From positions 4,402,001 to 4,466,000 of the forward strand of contig OY751488.1 of assembly GCA_963565915.1 (NCBI GenBank): a stretch of DNA of 64,000 nt. The letters run 5' to 3'. Below the pieces are notes generated by a model, which did no database searches, was not told the DNA's origin, and worked only from the letters and a program-made list of their open reading frames with translations. Made by a program: the position numbers and the translations under genes. The DNA comes from Entoloma clypeatum (taxonomy: Eukaryota > Basidiomycota > Agaricomycetes > Agaricales > Entolomataceae). Numbering within the stretch: position 1 is the first letter of the stretch; each line of letters opens with the position of its first letter. This document shows, piece after piece, positions 9,094 through 19,900 of the stretch.

Positions 9094-12000
9094 CTAGTTC
9101 TTTATCAGTCCGAAGTACGGGATAAACTTGGAAAAGAGGATTTTCCCCAGATTCTTAGTCAAAAGGTCTGCAGGGTTATTCACTCCTTCGATGAATTCGA
9201 CCGTAATAATTCCTTCGGAGACTTTTTCTCTGACGAAGTGGAATCGCACGTCAATGTGCTTGGATCGCTTCTCAGTTACAGGATTGGATGCGATGAAGAC
9301 GGAGCCATTGTTATCTCCGTAGATCGGTACTGATCCGATCTGCATTCCAAGTTCGGCAAGCATGCTTCTCAGCCATGTTGCTGCGCGACTGCAATCTGAT
9401 AGCGCCATATACTCTGCTTCTGTAGAAGAGAGGGCGATGGTCTTTTGCGCCGATGATACCCATGTTATCGCTCCAGACGCCAGTGATACAAAGAAGCCGG
9501 TGGTAGACCTCCTCGTGTTTTCATCTGACGCCCAGTCGGAGTCTGTGAATGCATAGATCCCTTTCCCTGAGTCCCCATCATACATGATCGCGTAATTTTT
9601 CGTTGCCTTCAAATATCTGCAAATATCCCTAGCCACCTCTAAATGGCGTTTGGTGGGATTTGCGGAAAATTGGGACATTTTGATTACAGCAAAGCAGATG
9701 TCAGGCCTCGTTCCAATCATCAGATATAGGAGTGATCCGATGACGGATTGGTACTTAGATCGGAGTTCCGCATTGGGTTCATCTTCGGACGCCATGGGTT
9801 TGTAGCCCGTAGGGAGTGGAGTATGGGTGGCATTAGATTCGCTCATCCCCATGCGTGCCAGAATTTTCTCAAGGTAAGGTACTTGATCAATGAAGATCCT
9901 CTTCCCACGTTGCCTTATTTGGATTGAGAGAAATTCCTTTGGTTCCCCATCGGGCACTAGGTGACCTAGGTCCCTACATTCCCATGTTGTCATGAAGGCC
10001 TTCTTCTTTTCTAGCGTATATTCCCGGTTTGTGCCGAGAAAAGCAGAGTCGTCGACATAGATGACGGCAATTACAATTTCCCCGTTGGTACTTTTGTGAA
10101 TGAATACTCCCGCATCGGAGTGAAGCCGGACAAAGCCGAGCTTTTTCATGGAGGAATCAAGTTCCCTCCACCAGGCTAATGCGGCCTGCTTAAGTCCATA
10201 TAGAGCTTTGAATAGTTGGTACACGAGGTGTTCTTTCCCTTTTACTATGTAGCCCTCAGGCTGTCGCATATAGATGACTTCACGGAGCGTTCCATAGAGG
10301 AAGGCTGATGAGACGTCCAATAGAGTCATGAACCACCCTTCAAGGGCTGTCAATGCCAGTATTAGCCGGACGGTTTCATATCTTACGACTGGTGAGAAGA
10401 TCTGATCAAAGTCGATCCCTTCTACCTGTGAGAAGCCTTTTGCGACGAGGCGCGCTTTCAGACGCCCGTCGGACTTTTCGTTGTAAACCCATTTGTTCCT
10501 TAGAGCTTTCCTCCCTGCAGGCAGGGGTACTAACTCCGTGATCACCCCGCGGCGTTTGAGCATGTCTAGCTCTTTACGTTCAGCCGCATACCAGTCTTCT
10601 TTATTTGGAAGAGGGTATATGTCTTTATGGGACATGTCGACAATGCCAACTTGGACTGATATTGCCTCCATCAGGAGGTCATTCATCCATGCCGTTTGAC
10701 CGCCCAGTCTCCGTCTTCGATCTAATTTTTCAAGATCAGACGCTGGAGTGTCTTCCCCATAGATGCTTCCTGGCATCTTCCGAACTCGTCGTTCCCTGAT
10801 CGGTCGATCTGGTACTTGCTCGGGTTCCGGAGTGGGTACTCGCGGTTCGTCATCAGGCTCACTGGCAGGCAATTCGTTGTCTGATTCAGGTTGATCCTGT
10901 TCAATGGGAAGTGGGTCATGAGGTGTTTCGTTGTGACTTTCGTCGTCGTTGCTGCCAGGGATGAGATCCTCAAACTCATCAGCCGGCTCTGGGTTTTCCA
11001 TTTCTGGATGGTTTTCTGGCAAAGGGTCGATGTGGCATCTAGGGTACTTGCTTTCATCAAAGATAGCTTTCCCACCCATGAAAATCGTGTTGGTCTCAGG
11101 ATCCATGAAGCGGTATCCTTTGACCCCTGGTTTTGATCCGAGATAAATCATCAATCGAGATCTTGACTCCAGGGAGTTTCTGCGTTTTTCTTTTGGGATA
11201 TATACATATGCTTGGCATCCGAAGACTCTGACGCTAGACATGTCGGGGATCTCATTGGTTACCCTGAAGTGAGGGGTTTTCCATTCAAGACGCTGCATGG
11301 GGGTTCTGTTGTAGAGAAATGCTGCGTGTTCCAAACAGAATTCCCACCACATGGGCGGTAAGCATGCATCGAAGCGCAATGCCTGAGATTTTTCCCATAG
11401 TGTTCGATTGATCCTTTCTGCTCTACCATTCTGCTGGTGCTGATATGGGAGCGTGACATCGATCAGAATTCCATGATCGGCAAGTACATCCTTGTATTCG
11501 TTAAATTCTCCACCTCCATCAACCCGCCACTTTTTAGGGGTAGCGGCAAATTGATTCTGGATCATCGCAAGGAATTGTTTCAGCGCCGTGATGGCGCCTG
11601 ACTTCTTCCTAAGCAAGACGACCCAGACATGGGATGAAAAATCGTCCAAAAAGGTAAGGAAATATTTGTACTTATGGTACGATGCCGTGGATATCTGCTT
11701 CAAATCCGAATGGATCAAATCAAAGGGTTTGACAGCCCTTGTCATCGAGTTAGGATAAGATTGATTCGGCATTTTCCCTTTGAGGCACCCCGTGCAGCTT
11801 TCCTGTGATTTCTCACGTACTAACGTCCTGGGTACTCCTTTGGTACTAGTGGGAATTTTATTAAGCGCCTGGTCATTTGGGTGGCCAAGACGTTTATGCC
11901 AGGTTTCAACAGTGATTTCGCTAGAGATCGCGTGGATTTGGTCATAGCGTATTTCAGTGTCTAACCAGTAAATGGTTTGTCCGATGAAATGAGGCGAAAA

Positions 12001-13833
12001 CTGTATTTTGTTCAGCCCTTTAGAGATATTAATTTCTCCGCGCATTCCATCAACTTTGTAACCATGGTTAAGGAAGACGCCTAGGGACAATAGATGTGTG
12101 TCCATATCCGGAATATAAAATACCGGTCGTAGGAGATGGGTTTTAGTTTCCCCATTCAGGGTATGCCATACTGGAACGGCCCCAACTCCGAGAATTTCCA
12201 GTTTCTTTCCCTTTGCAGCTGTTTGGACAAATCGCTTAGCCTTGAGAGGCCTGTAATACGCGAAGTCTTTGAACTCATGGGTAAAGTGTAATGATGCGCC
12301 GGAATCTAAGATCCACTGAGCGCGTTCTTTCTCTTTGCAGTGTGTGCAGGACGCAAAATGTTTGGTATATTTTTTGTACAGATCATCGCTAAAGAGATCT
12401 ATACTACCTGCATCGGTACTAGCTAATATATATTCAAACGTCTGTGCGTGATTATTAGCATTTCCCATTTGGTCAAGTTTGAGAGAAGAATGTGACGAAC
12501 CGTCAAGTTCGATCAGCCCATCTTCGAATTGTTCCGGCCCCATCCGCTCGCTTTGATGGTCTATGTCCATCATTTTCAGTGATTCTTCAATCGACGGGGC
12601 TACGCGACGCTGTTTAGCCGGCCTTTCGTCGATGTCAGGAATGATGGTGTCTAGGATACGAAGATTCGATCCTGAGGGGCGAGCACCAATGCCGCGCGCG
12701 AGTTTGCGGACATGGTCGTTCTTTTTCCACACGGATGGTTTTCCAGAAGGAAGCCCGGTGTACTGTGACGGAGGGGGGTTCATACGCTGCAGGAGCGACT
12801 GCATATTTGCGGAATTGGGCTGGGCGGTACTTGTCGTTTTCCCGCGACCAGTGATGGTTGTGAAGGACGGTGTCGGAAGAGGAGGGAAGTGGATGGCGGG
12901 AGCAACGAACTCAACCGTTTCTTCCACATGGTCGGACGCGTTGTCCGCAGTGTTGGCGTTTTTCTTCTGATTGCGCCATCGTCCTTTTCCCTTCTTCTTT
13001 TCAGAAGCGGTACTATGGTCGGTCGAGTTAGGCTGCTCGTCAGCATCGTTCTGCGAGGTACTCGGCTTTTGTTGCCTTTCCCATTTGGGGTCTTGCCCCT
13101 TGCGCTTCGTCCCGGAAATTTTCCGGGCCTGCTCGTTGGACGCCCGAGTAGACCCAATTGCGTACTTGCGCCTGTACTCCGATACGATGCTGTCGGCGAC
13201 GGCTTGCCATGTGAAGTCATCGGCGTCGTAGACCTGGAAGAGGGCGGTGGAGAGCGACGACCAAGCATCGGGTATGGCACTTGCCAGGATCATAGCTTGC
13301 ATGAGGTCGGGCACGACAAAATTCGACTCGCTGAGACGAGCGAAGAGTGATCCTAGGCGTTCGATCTCTGGCACAGGGTCCCGACCTGACAGTTTGAAGG
13401 AGGCAGCGGCCTTAAAATCGCCGAATATGGTGGCGGGGGAGACCTTTGAATACGTGTCCTTCAGTATCGTCCAGGCTTCCTTCGAGGTCTTGGCGTCTTT
13501 GATGTGCCTCCTGATGGCTTCGGAGACTTTGAGGCGGATGGAACCGAAAGCCATGTCGTCGTCCCTGATCCAGGTCTTCCTTTCTTTGTGGAAGGCGGGC
13601 TGGTCGACGGTGACGGTGATGACCGGAGGCTGGGTTGCAGACGTCGAGGTGGCAGAGGCAGGAGTAGAGACCGTGACGGTGAAGTCCTCGATAGTGGGGC
13701 GCTCAATGTCGCCGGATACGAGGCGCCAGACTCCTTGATGGAGGAGGTAGGATTTCATCTTCTCGGCCCAACTTTGATAGTCGATGCCGTCGAAGATGGC
13801 GATGGAGTCAAGGGCAGAGCGAGAGGTAGACAT
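9094..13833 (-). CDS. copia Gag-Pol polyprotein
   Basis: 1579 codons, ATG at 13833. Gag (UBN2-like) spans about residues 10-230, with FDGIDYQSWAEKM near the start, followed by a basic linker. A short cysteine motif (CTHCKEKE, about 496) precedes the aspartic protease (WILDSGASLHFTH, about 507). The integrase HHCC finger is at about 645-683 (HKRLGHP..CTGCLKGK), and the core has HSDLK (~709), RVDGGGEF (~770) and QNGRAERINRTL (~801). RT runs about 1085-1340 with VDDS in IYVDDSAFLG (~1258). RNase H has FTDSDWASDE (~1429), SSTEAEYMAL (~1469) and YGDNNGS (~1505). It is made as one polyprotein, cut by its own protease, and replicates in virus-like particles. No stop or frameshift was found, so it may be active. 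Confidence 0.95.
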   Translation of the reverse strand: MSTSRSALDSIAIFDGIDYQSWAEKMKSYLLHQGVWRLVSGDIERPTIEDFTVTVSTPASATSTSATQPPVITVTVDQPAFHKERKTWIRDDDMAFGSIRLKVSEAIRRHIKDAKTSKEAWTILKDTYSKVSPATIFGDFKAAASFKLSGRDPVPEIERLGSLFARLSESNFVVPDLMQAMILASAIPDAWSSLSTALFQVYDADDFTWQAVADSIVSEYRRKYAIGSTRASNEQARKISGTKRKGQDPKWERQQKPSTSQNDADEQPNSTDHSTASEKKKGKGRWRNQKKNANTADNASDHVEETVEFVAPAIHFPPLPTPSFTTITGRGKTTSTAQPNSANMQSLLQRMNPPPSQYTGLPSGKPSVWKKNDHVRKLARGIGARPSGSNLRILDTIIPDIDERPAKQRRVAPSIEESLKMMDIDHQSERMGPEQFEDGLIELDGSSHSSLKLDQMGNANNHAQTFEYILASTDAGSIDLFSDDLYKKYTKHFASCTHCKEKERAQWILDSGASLHFTHEFKDFAYYRPLKAKRFVQTAAKGKKLEILGVGAVPVWHTLNGETKTHLLRPVFYIPDMDTHLLSLGVFLNHGYKVDGMRGEINISKGLNKIQFSPHFIGQTIYWLDTEIRYDQIHAISSEITVETWHKRLGHPNDQALNKIPTSTKGVPRTLVREKSQESCTGCLKGKMPNQSYPNSMTRAVKPFDLIHSDLKQISTASYHKYKYFLTFLDDFSSHVWVVLLRKKSGAITALKQFLAMIQNQFAATPKKWRVDGGGEFNEYKDVLADHGILIDVTLPYQHQQNGRAERINRTLWEKSQALRFDACLPPMWWEFCLEHAAFLYNRTPMQRLEWKTPHFRVTNEIPDMSSVRVFGCQAYVYIPKEKRRNSLESRSRLMIYLGSKPGVKGYRFMDPETNTIFMGGKAIFDESKYPRCHIDPLPENHPEMENPEPADEFEDLIPGSNDDESHNETPHDPLPIEQDQPESDNELPASEPDDEPRVPTPEPEQVPDRPIRERRVRKMPGSIYGEDTPASDLEKLDRRRRLGGQTAWMNDLLMEAISVQVGIVDMSHKDIYPLPNKEDWYAAERKELDMLKRRGVITELVPLPAGRKALRNKWVYNEKSDGRLKARLVAKGFSQVEGIDFDQIFSPVVRYETVRLILALTALEGWFMTLLDVSSAFLYGTLREVIYMRQPEGYIVKGKEHLVYQLFKALYGLKQAALAWWRELDSSMKKLGFVRLHSDAGVFIHKSTNGEIVIAVIYVDDSAFLGTNREYTLEKKKAFMTTWECRDLGHLVPDGEPKEFLSIQIRQRGKRIFIDQVPYLEKILARMGMSESNATHTPLPTGYKPMASEDEPNAELRSKYQSVIGSLLYLMIGTRPDICFAVIKMSQFSANPTKRHLEVARDICRYLKATKNYAIMYDGDSGKGIYAFTDSDWASDENTRRSTTGFFVSLASGAITWVSSAQKTIALSSTEAEYMALSDCSRAATWLRSMLAELGMQIGSVPIYGDNNGSVFIASNPVTEKRSKHIDVRFHFVREKVSEGIITVEFIEGVNNPADLLTKNLGKILFSKFIPYFGLIKN

Positions 13834-14175
13834 TGTGAATGAATCTAAAAAGGGTTCTCAATCAGTGATGTGTCATGAATATGATTCGAGAAAACAATTG
13901 AATGATTCCTTATGACATATTCCCTTCAGGAATAGCGGTCATGGGAAAACCCTTTATATGTCAGAAACGTATAAGGTGCGATCAACGTTTCCACATGGAG
14001 TGTACTAGGTCAATCCCCTTAGGGACGTCTCATGACAGGTACTTGTCGTAATGACGTTTCCCAGGTTCATATGTGAAGAAGTAAGACTCAGAACCTAGAT
14101 CTTTCGATCGGTTCTTTGCCAACCAGGGTAGAGTGGGCAGGTACTCGCTGTTGCCAGCGTTTCCCAAGTCCCTCT

Positions 14176-14196
14176 GCTATCCGGGGCCCATAACCT
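14176..14196 (-). promoter_or_regulatory. Probable copia primer binding site (initiator tRNA-Met half)
   Basis: Directly inside the 5' LTR the minus strand reads GGTTATGGGCCCCGG. Its complement contains the anticodon stem-loop order of initiator tRNA-Met (GGGCCCATAACC, with CAT as anticodon). This fits priming by an internally cut half-tRNA, as known for Drosophila copia, rather than by a tRNA 3' end. Confidence 0.55.
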
Positions 14197-14507
14197 GTTG
14201 AAGTTCCACCTGGGCGCTAGCCACAGGTGTACTGAGCAACACAGCTACAGTGTGGAAGTACTCTACACAACCGTTCTAGCCACTTACATGGTTTGGGGTG
14301 GGTGAGGCTGGTGAGAGCGGTTGAGGCTGGTGAGAGCGATGGAGCTGGTTAAGAGTCAAGAGACAACTTGTTGGTATTGACAGTTTCCTGGTCTTATATA
14401 CCGTACTACTGTTTGTACCAACCAAACAAGTATGTAATGAAGATATGTAAAGGTCACGTGATGTAATCTAATCTAATCTAATCTACGTGATGGGAAAAGT
14501 TTCAACA
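14197..14507 (-). repeat. copia 5' LTR
   Basis: Matches the 3' LTR at 8708-9019 at every position I compared. It carries the promoter (GTATATAAGACC) driving the polyprotein leftwards. Confidence 0.95.
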
Positions 14508-14600
14508 ATCATGTGATATTATGTAACAACACATGACTACTCCGTGCACCCCCAACTTTGTGCTATCATAGGAGACACTCCCATGGTAGACTTACCAGGT

Positions 14601-14692
14601 GTTGGGATCAGCCGGATTCGAACCAGCAACCTTTCCCTAGGCACACTAACCTAAGATGCAGACAGCATGACCGTTACACCAGACTGCCGCTA
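14601..14692 (-). other. tRNA-like sequence (degenerate tRNA or SINE head)
   Basis: On the minus strand a tRNA-type A box (CTGGTGTAACGG) is followed about 45 bp later by a near-perfect B box (GGTTCGAATCC) with a pairable T stem (GCTGG/CCGGC). The presumed acceptor strands pair poorly and the anticodon region is too long and irregular, so this is unlikely to be a working tRNA. A tRNA-derived SINE or a tRNA pseudogene fits better. It sits directly upstream of the truncated plus-strand LINE. Confidence 0.45.
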
Positions 14693-15739
14693 CACCTACC
14701 CATGGCTCTACCCTGCCAAGTGCAAATCAATCTTATTCAGATGATCATGGGTTCAGGTAACCTCATTACACCTCTCTTCTCCTTCGTGGACGACGGCATG
14801 CTCATCGCCCAGTCTTCTGACCTTGACGCTATCGGCTCCCACCTGCGGGCTGGTCGAAAAGCCATTGATGGCATCCTCATCGACATGGGGCTGGCCACTG
14901 AACCGACAAAAGACGAACTCATGTTCTTCACCCAAACCGTCTCTCTGTCATACCCTATCGTTCGACTACCTGGTCAACCCCCCCTCCAAGTCAAGGCCTT
15001 TTGGCGCTACCTCGGCTTCTTCTTCAATTATCGTCTAACCTTTAACGAGCACAGATGTTTCTATGCCACCAAGGCGCTCACATCCATTCCCCTTCTCCTT
15101 GGTAATTCCTCACGCGGCCTTTCACCCCGCCTCAAATGCCTCCTGTACGTGTCGTGCATCATGCTGATTCTCACTTATGGGTGCCAACTCTGGTACTATA
15201 ACGGTCCATGCCTCAAAACTGCTTTCAATCTTTTGAACTCGGTCCACTACAGAGCTGCCAGATGGATCACCAGCGCCTTCAATCGGTCGCCTACCAGGGG
15301 TGTCCTCGCTATTGCGGGGCTCATGCCTGCCAGACAACATATCACCAAGCTAGTGCAGCACTCTCGCATCAGAGCCGCCCAGCTTCCCGTCACTCACCCT
15401 GTCGTCTGTGAGCTTCTGCTCAAGGCGGAGGATAAGACCCTTAGCCCAGTCGTCGACATTCAAAACCTGATGACCGCTGTCAAGCTTGAGAGATCCGACT
15501 ACCTTAGCGATGAGGATCGCCTGGGGAATCGCATACTCAACCTCTACCCGGATTCGTTCATCTGGGACGCCCCACAGGTCAATGACGACAAGAAGTGTTA
15601 CACCTATCTCAAAGAATCCTCACCACCGCTGAGGAAGAAAACCATTAAGCGGCCTTCTGCATTGCTGCCCGACCCAGTGTTGGTAAGATGTTGTCATCGG
15701 CAGTCGCGGTAGTCCATTTCGCCCCCTCCATTGGTCGTC

Positions 15740-16127
15740 TGTTACGGACTTACCGGTTTGTATGTTACGCACTTTTCCCTTGCATTGTACCTTCGTTATT
15801 TCTTTGACTCATCGGACCGTTTATTCATTTACCTTTACTCTACCATTCTCCTTTAGTATACTTCGCTCCCGCACTGACTCGCACTCCGCAGTAGGGATTA
15901 CTCAGTCCGCAGTTGTCTGACTCACTTTGCACTGCCTTTCCACAGTTACTGACTCATCCGCACTGACTTCCGCAGCTACTGACTCACTTGCTACCGCTCG
16001 TAGCCAGTACTATATAAACCCCATGTACCATAGCTACATTCCTTAGATTTAGCAATCACTTTGCTCTTCGCCTTTCCACTTCCTGCATACTCTGCCCGAA
16101 CCTTGGAACGGTTTGTTAAGCATAACA
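15740..16127 (+). repeat. Chromovirus copy 2, 5' LTR
   Basis: TGTTACGGAC..GCATAACA, 388 bp. TATATAA at 16011 lies about 34 bp before AGATTTAGCAA (16045), the likely transcript start because that 11-mer is complementary to the primer site. It is rich in short CCGCAG..TGACTCA repeats (TGACTCA is an AP-1/GCN4-like site) in the U3 part. Confidence 0.92.
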
Positions 16128-16129
16128 AG

Positions 16130-16140
16130 TTGCTAAATCT
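16130..16140 (+). promoter_or_regulatory. Self-priming primer binding site
   Basis: TTGCTAAATCT, two bases after the LTR, is the exact reverse complement of AGATTTAGCAA at 16045-16055 in the LTR, about 34 bp after the TATA box. In Tf1-type elements the first 11 nt of the mRNA fold back onto such a site and prime reverse transcription without a tRNA. The same pair exists in copy 3. Confidence 0.85.
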
Positions 16141-16187
16141 CGTTAGGTTCGCCCAGAGCGAAGAGAGCAACTACCAGACGAGTCAAG

Positions 16188-16945
16188 ATGTCGCGCTTCT
16201 TTGAAGACTTTACCAGTAACCCATTCAGCATGCCAGAAGCCCGACAGGAGGAGCTAAGTCCTCGAGACAGTATCGATTTTACACTCATCCAGCAGTACAT
16301 CGAATCGGAGATCCGTCGCATCCTACAGCAGGTGCTTGACGAAGAACTAGACAACAACGAGCATCGCCCCCACGGCGAGATAGCAGAGAGCATCCATCTT
16401 GCTCGGCAACACCAGATCGCGCGTTACAACGCCCGACAGAACGAAAATTTGAAGAACTCTTGAAACTGTCAAACCTTGGCAAAGAAACTGGGAAATACAT
16501 CCTAGAGAAAAACATCAACCGCAGAATCTCTGAACAAGTGGCCAGCGATAGCAAGACATACACCGATTACGCAAAGGAGATTCGAAACAAGGGACGACAG
16601 ATGGAAGGACACGCACTGGTCATCCGAGGTGGCGGCGACATGCGCACCGGATCGGGTACCACTTATGGTGGTCAGGGCAAAGCCATGGAGATCGACAAAG
16701 CAGGAGTAGCCCGTTGCTACAACTGTCAGCGCTTCGGTCATCTGGCTAAAGACTGTAGCGCTCCAAAGAAGAAAGATGGTCGCAAGTGTTTCAACTGTGA
16801 CCTAGAAGGCCATATCGCGTGCAACTGCCGCAAGCCGAAAAAGAACTCCGGAAGGGTTAGGAAGGTGTCCGAGGAAGATGCCGAGAATGATGAAACCACA
16901 ATCTTAGAAGCCGATGAGAAGGATTTTCCCGAAGGGTCCGATTAA
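16188..16945 (+). pseudogene. Chromovirus copy 2 gag, internally deleted
   Basis: The N-terminal frame (16188-16463; starts MSRFFEDF) is joined near 16445 to the distal half of gag (frame from about 16460, LSNLG.ETGKYILEKN). Copy 3 has about 840 bp more at this point, covering the remainder of the N-terminal region and most of the Gag core. The distal part has two zinc knuckles (CYNCQRFGHLAKDC and CFNCDLEGHIACNC) and an acidic tail. Gag normally packages the RNA in particles; without its core this copy could move only with helper Gag. The pol frame follows in the -1 frame. Confidence 0.8.
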
Positions 16946-16986
16946 ACGACGCTAAGTCGCGACCCTTATCTATTAAACAGACTTGC

Positions 16987-19900
16987 TTGCCTTGTATGAC
17001 TGCAGACAATAGAACCTATGTCATCCCTGCCAAGCGAACCGCTGTGTCGACTAAGATTGTGAAGGGAGATAACCCTCCGAAAAGACGAGAAATCAGGCTG
17101 TTAGCTCAGCTCAAAACACGACAAGGACCAAAGATTATCCGACCTGAGGTTGACAGCGGATGTGAACGCACATGCATTCATCCCAGAATAGTACGCGAAC
17201 AGAACCTCCCCACGCGAGGAATACCACCCATAGCAATTCTAAATGCAGATGGATCACCAAATCGACAACAGAAAGCGAGCCAACTTGCCGAAGTCAAACT
17301 GGATTTGGGAGCACATCAGGAAACCATGGAAGCAATGGTACTGGACATTGGGAGAACGGACATGCTCTTGGGACATGACTGGTTGGTGCACCACAACCCC
17401 ACAATCAATTGGACAACCGGCGCGGTAACATTTAACCAGTGCCCAACAACATGTCGGACCAAACACTTGGATTTTAGGATTAACCTTAATGGTCGCAAAC
17501 ACCGGGTTCGCATGGTTGAGGTGCGCGACAAAGATGCACCCAAAAAGTTGGATCAGAAATGGAAGCCTGGAGACCCTATTTTGGAAGCTGTCACTCCCAC
17601 ACCACCTCCCACAACCAAACGACCCTCATATGTTGAACGATTTGCTCATCTTTTCGAAAAAGAAAACTTCGATAAGATCCCAAAGGAGAGGGAATGGGAC
17701 CATGGTAGCGAACTTACATCGGACGCACCAAAGGAACTAGGGGGAAATACATATCCTATGACGCAAAAGGAACAAGAGGAATTGGACGCATTCATTGACG
17801 AGGGTCTAGCAACAGGAAAGATCCGTCCGTCCAAATCCCCTTATGCCTCCCCTTGCTTCTTCATCAACAAGAAGGATGGCTCCAAACGATTGGTACAAGA
17901 TTACCGCATGGTCAATAAATTCATGGTCAAAGACAAGTTCCCACTCCCACGAATATCCGATCTCTTGGATGTACTGAAAGATGCGGTCTACTTCAATAAA
18001 ATGGACATCATGTGGGGCTATAACAACGTCCGGATTAAGGAGGGCGATGAATGGAAAGCTGCCTTCCTCACCAGTCGAGGATTGTTCGAACCATTGATCA
18101 TGTTTTTCGGTCTTTGCAACTCCCCGGGAACGTTCTCTCAAATGATGGCTAGTCTATTCCGGGACCAGATCCGCCGACGTATCTGCGTGATCTACATGGA
18201 TGACATCGTGGTTATCGGTAAAACCAAGGAAGAACTCGCGCGAAACACTGAAGAAATCCTACAGATCCTATCGGACAATGATTTGTTCCTAAAGGAGAAG
18301 AAGTGTTTATGGGAAGTAACGAAATGTCCTATATTGGGATATGTGGTTGGTGAGGGACGTGTTGAGATGGAAACTGAGAAGGTGGATACAATTCAAAACT
18401 GGCGAGCACCCACATCAAAAAAGGAAGTTCAGAAGTTCCTTGGATTTGCTAACTTCTATCGACGTTTTATTGAAGGGTACTCAAACATTGCAAAACCTCT
18501 CACTGCGCTCACAGGCGGTATGGCATTTACTTGGGGACCAACAGAGCAGCAAGCTTTTGAAGGTCTTATACGGGCAATTACATCGGCACCGGTCTTGGCA
18601 TTACCGAAACCAGAGGGACAGTTCAGGGTTGAAACCGATGCATCGGGCTATGCAATTGGAGCAGTACTCTCTCAGAAGCAAAACGACAAATGGCACCCCA
18701 TCGCATTCTTGTCGCGGACCATGTCCGCGGCCGAACAGAATTACGAGATATACGACAAGGAACTTCTGGCAGTCGTGGAAGCATTAAAAGATTGGAGACA
18801 CTATCTGCTCGAAGCCAAGGAACGTTTTGAAATCTTGACCGATCACAAGAACCTGGAATACTTCCGTCATCCTCAGGACCTGAATCAATGACAGCGACGC
18901 TGGAAAATGAAGTTACAGGACTATGACTTCGAATTACGGCATGTGCCCGGCAAGACCAATGCAAAAGCAGACATCCTGTCACGCTTACCCTGGTATGAAG
19001 CGGAACTCGAACCACAGGACAGTGACCAAATGCTCAAGGAGGGACTATTCTTGAAACGATTGGAATCAGAAGATGTGGTACAAATGGAGATGTTCACAGA
19101 GGAACAATTCTTTGAAGGGGGTGAAACATCTGATTCCATCAAAATTGGAAACATCATGACCATCAAAAATCCGTGGATTGCACGCATCAAGGGTTCAAAC
19201 CGCATGGAGACAGAAGTAGCCCAGGGTCTAAAGAAGAATCCTCATTGGTATCAACAGGAAAACGGCATCACATATGCAGGCGAACGAGTCTATGTCCCGC
19301 CAGATCCACAATTACGACAAGAATTGATGTTCGAGTCACACAATGCACCAGTGGCCGGACATCCAGGACAGTACCGGACACATGAACTCCTCACTCGCAC
19401 CTACTGGTGGCCTACCATACTGCATGATGTGAAGAAGTATGTGAAGGGTTGCGACACTTGTCAATGCAACAAGATTAACCGACAAAAGCGACATGCTCCG
19501 CTACATCCCCATGCAGCACCAAGTCACCCATGGGAAGACATAGGAATCGACGTCGTGGGACCGATACCAGAATCTGATGGAAAAAACGCAATTCTGGTCA
19601 TCACGGATAGACATTCAAAGATGCTTCACCTCATTCCGACAACCGTGGAACTATCGGCTGAAGGATTAGCCAAGATCTATCGGGATCAGATATGGAAGCT
19701 TCATGGAATCCCCAAGAAGATCATCAGCGATAGGGGACCGCAGTTCGCCGCGAAGTTCATGGAGATACTCTGCCGCATGTTAGGGATCAAGAGGAACCTG
19801 TCCCCCGCATACCACCCACAGACTGATGGACAGGCCGAGCGATCGCATCAGGAAACAGAAGCATTCTTACAAAACTTTGTCAACCACCTACAGGATGATT

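Larger units (their letters stand above)
8708..14507 (-). mobile_element. Full-length Ty1/copia retrotransposon, apparently intact
   Basis: A 5.8-kb element on the minus strand with two ~312-bp LTRs that I find identical, an uninterrupted 1579-codon Gag-Pol frame, a G-rich polypurine tract next to the 3' LTR (9020-9027), a primer site next to the 5' LTR, and a 5-bp target duplication ATCAT (8703-8707 and 14508-14512). Identical LTRs and an open frame indicate very recent insertion. A diverged solo LTR of the same family is at 61689-61997. Confidence 0.95.

Noticed and set aside
17646..18141. Minus-strand frames identical at 17646-18141 and 34289-34784
   Set aside because: They are antisense shadows of the pol RT domain; their identity only reflects the identical DNA tract.
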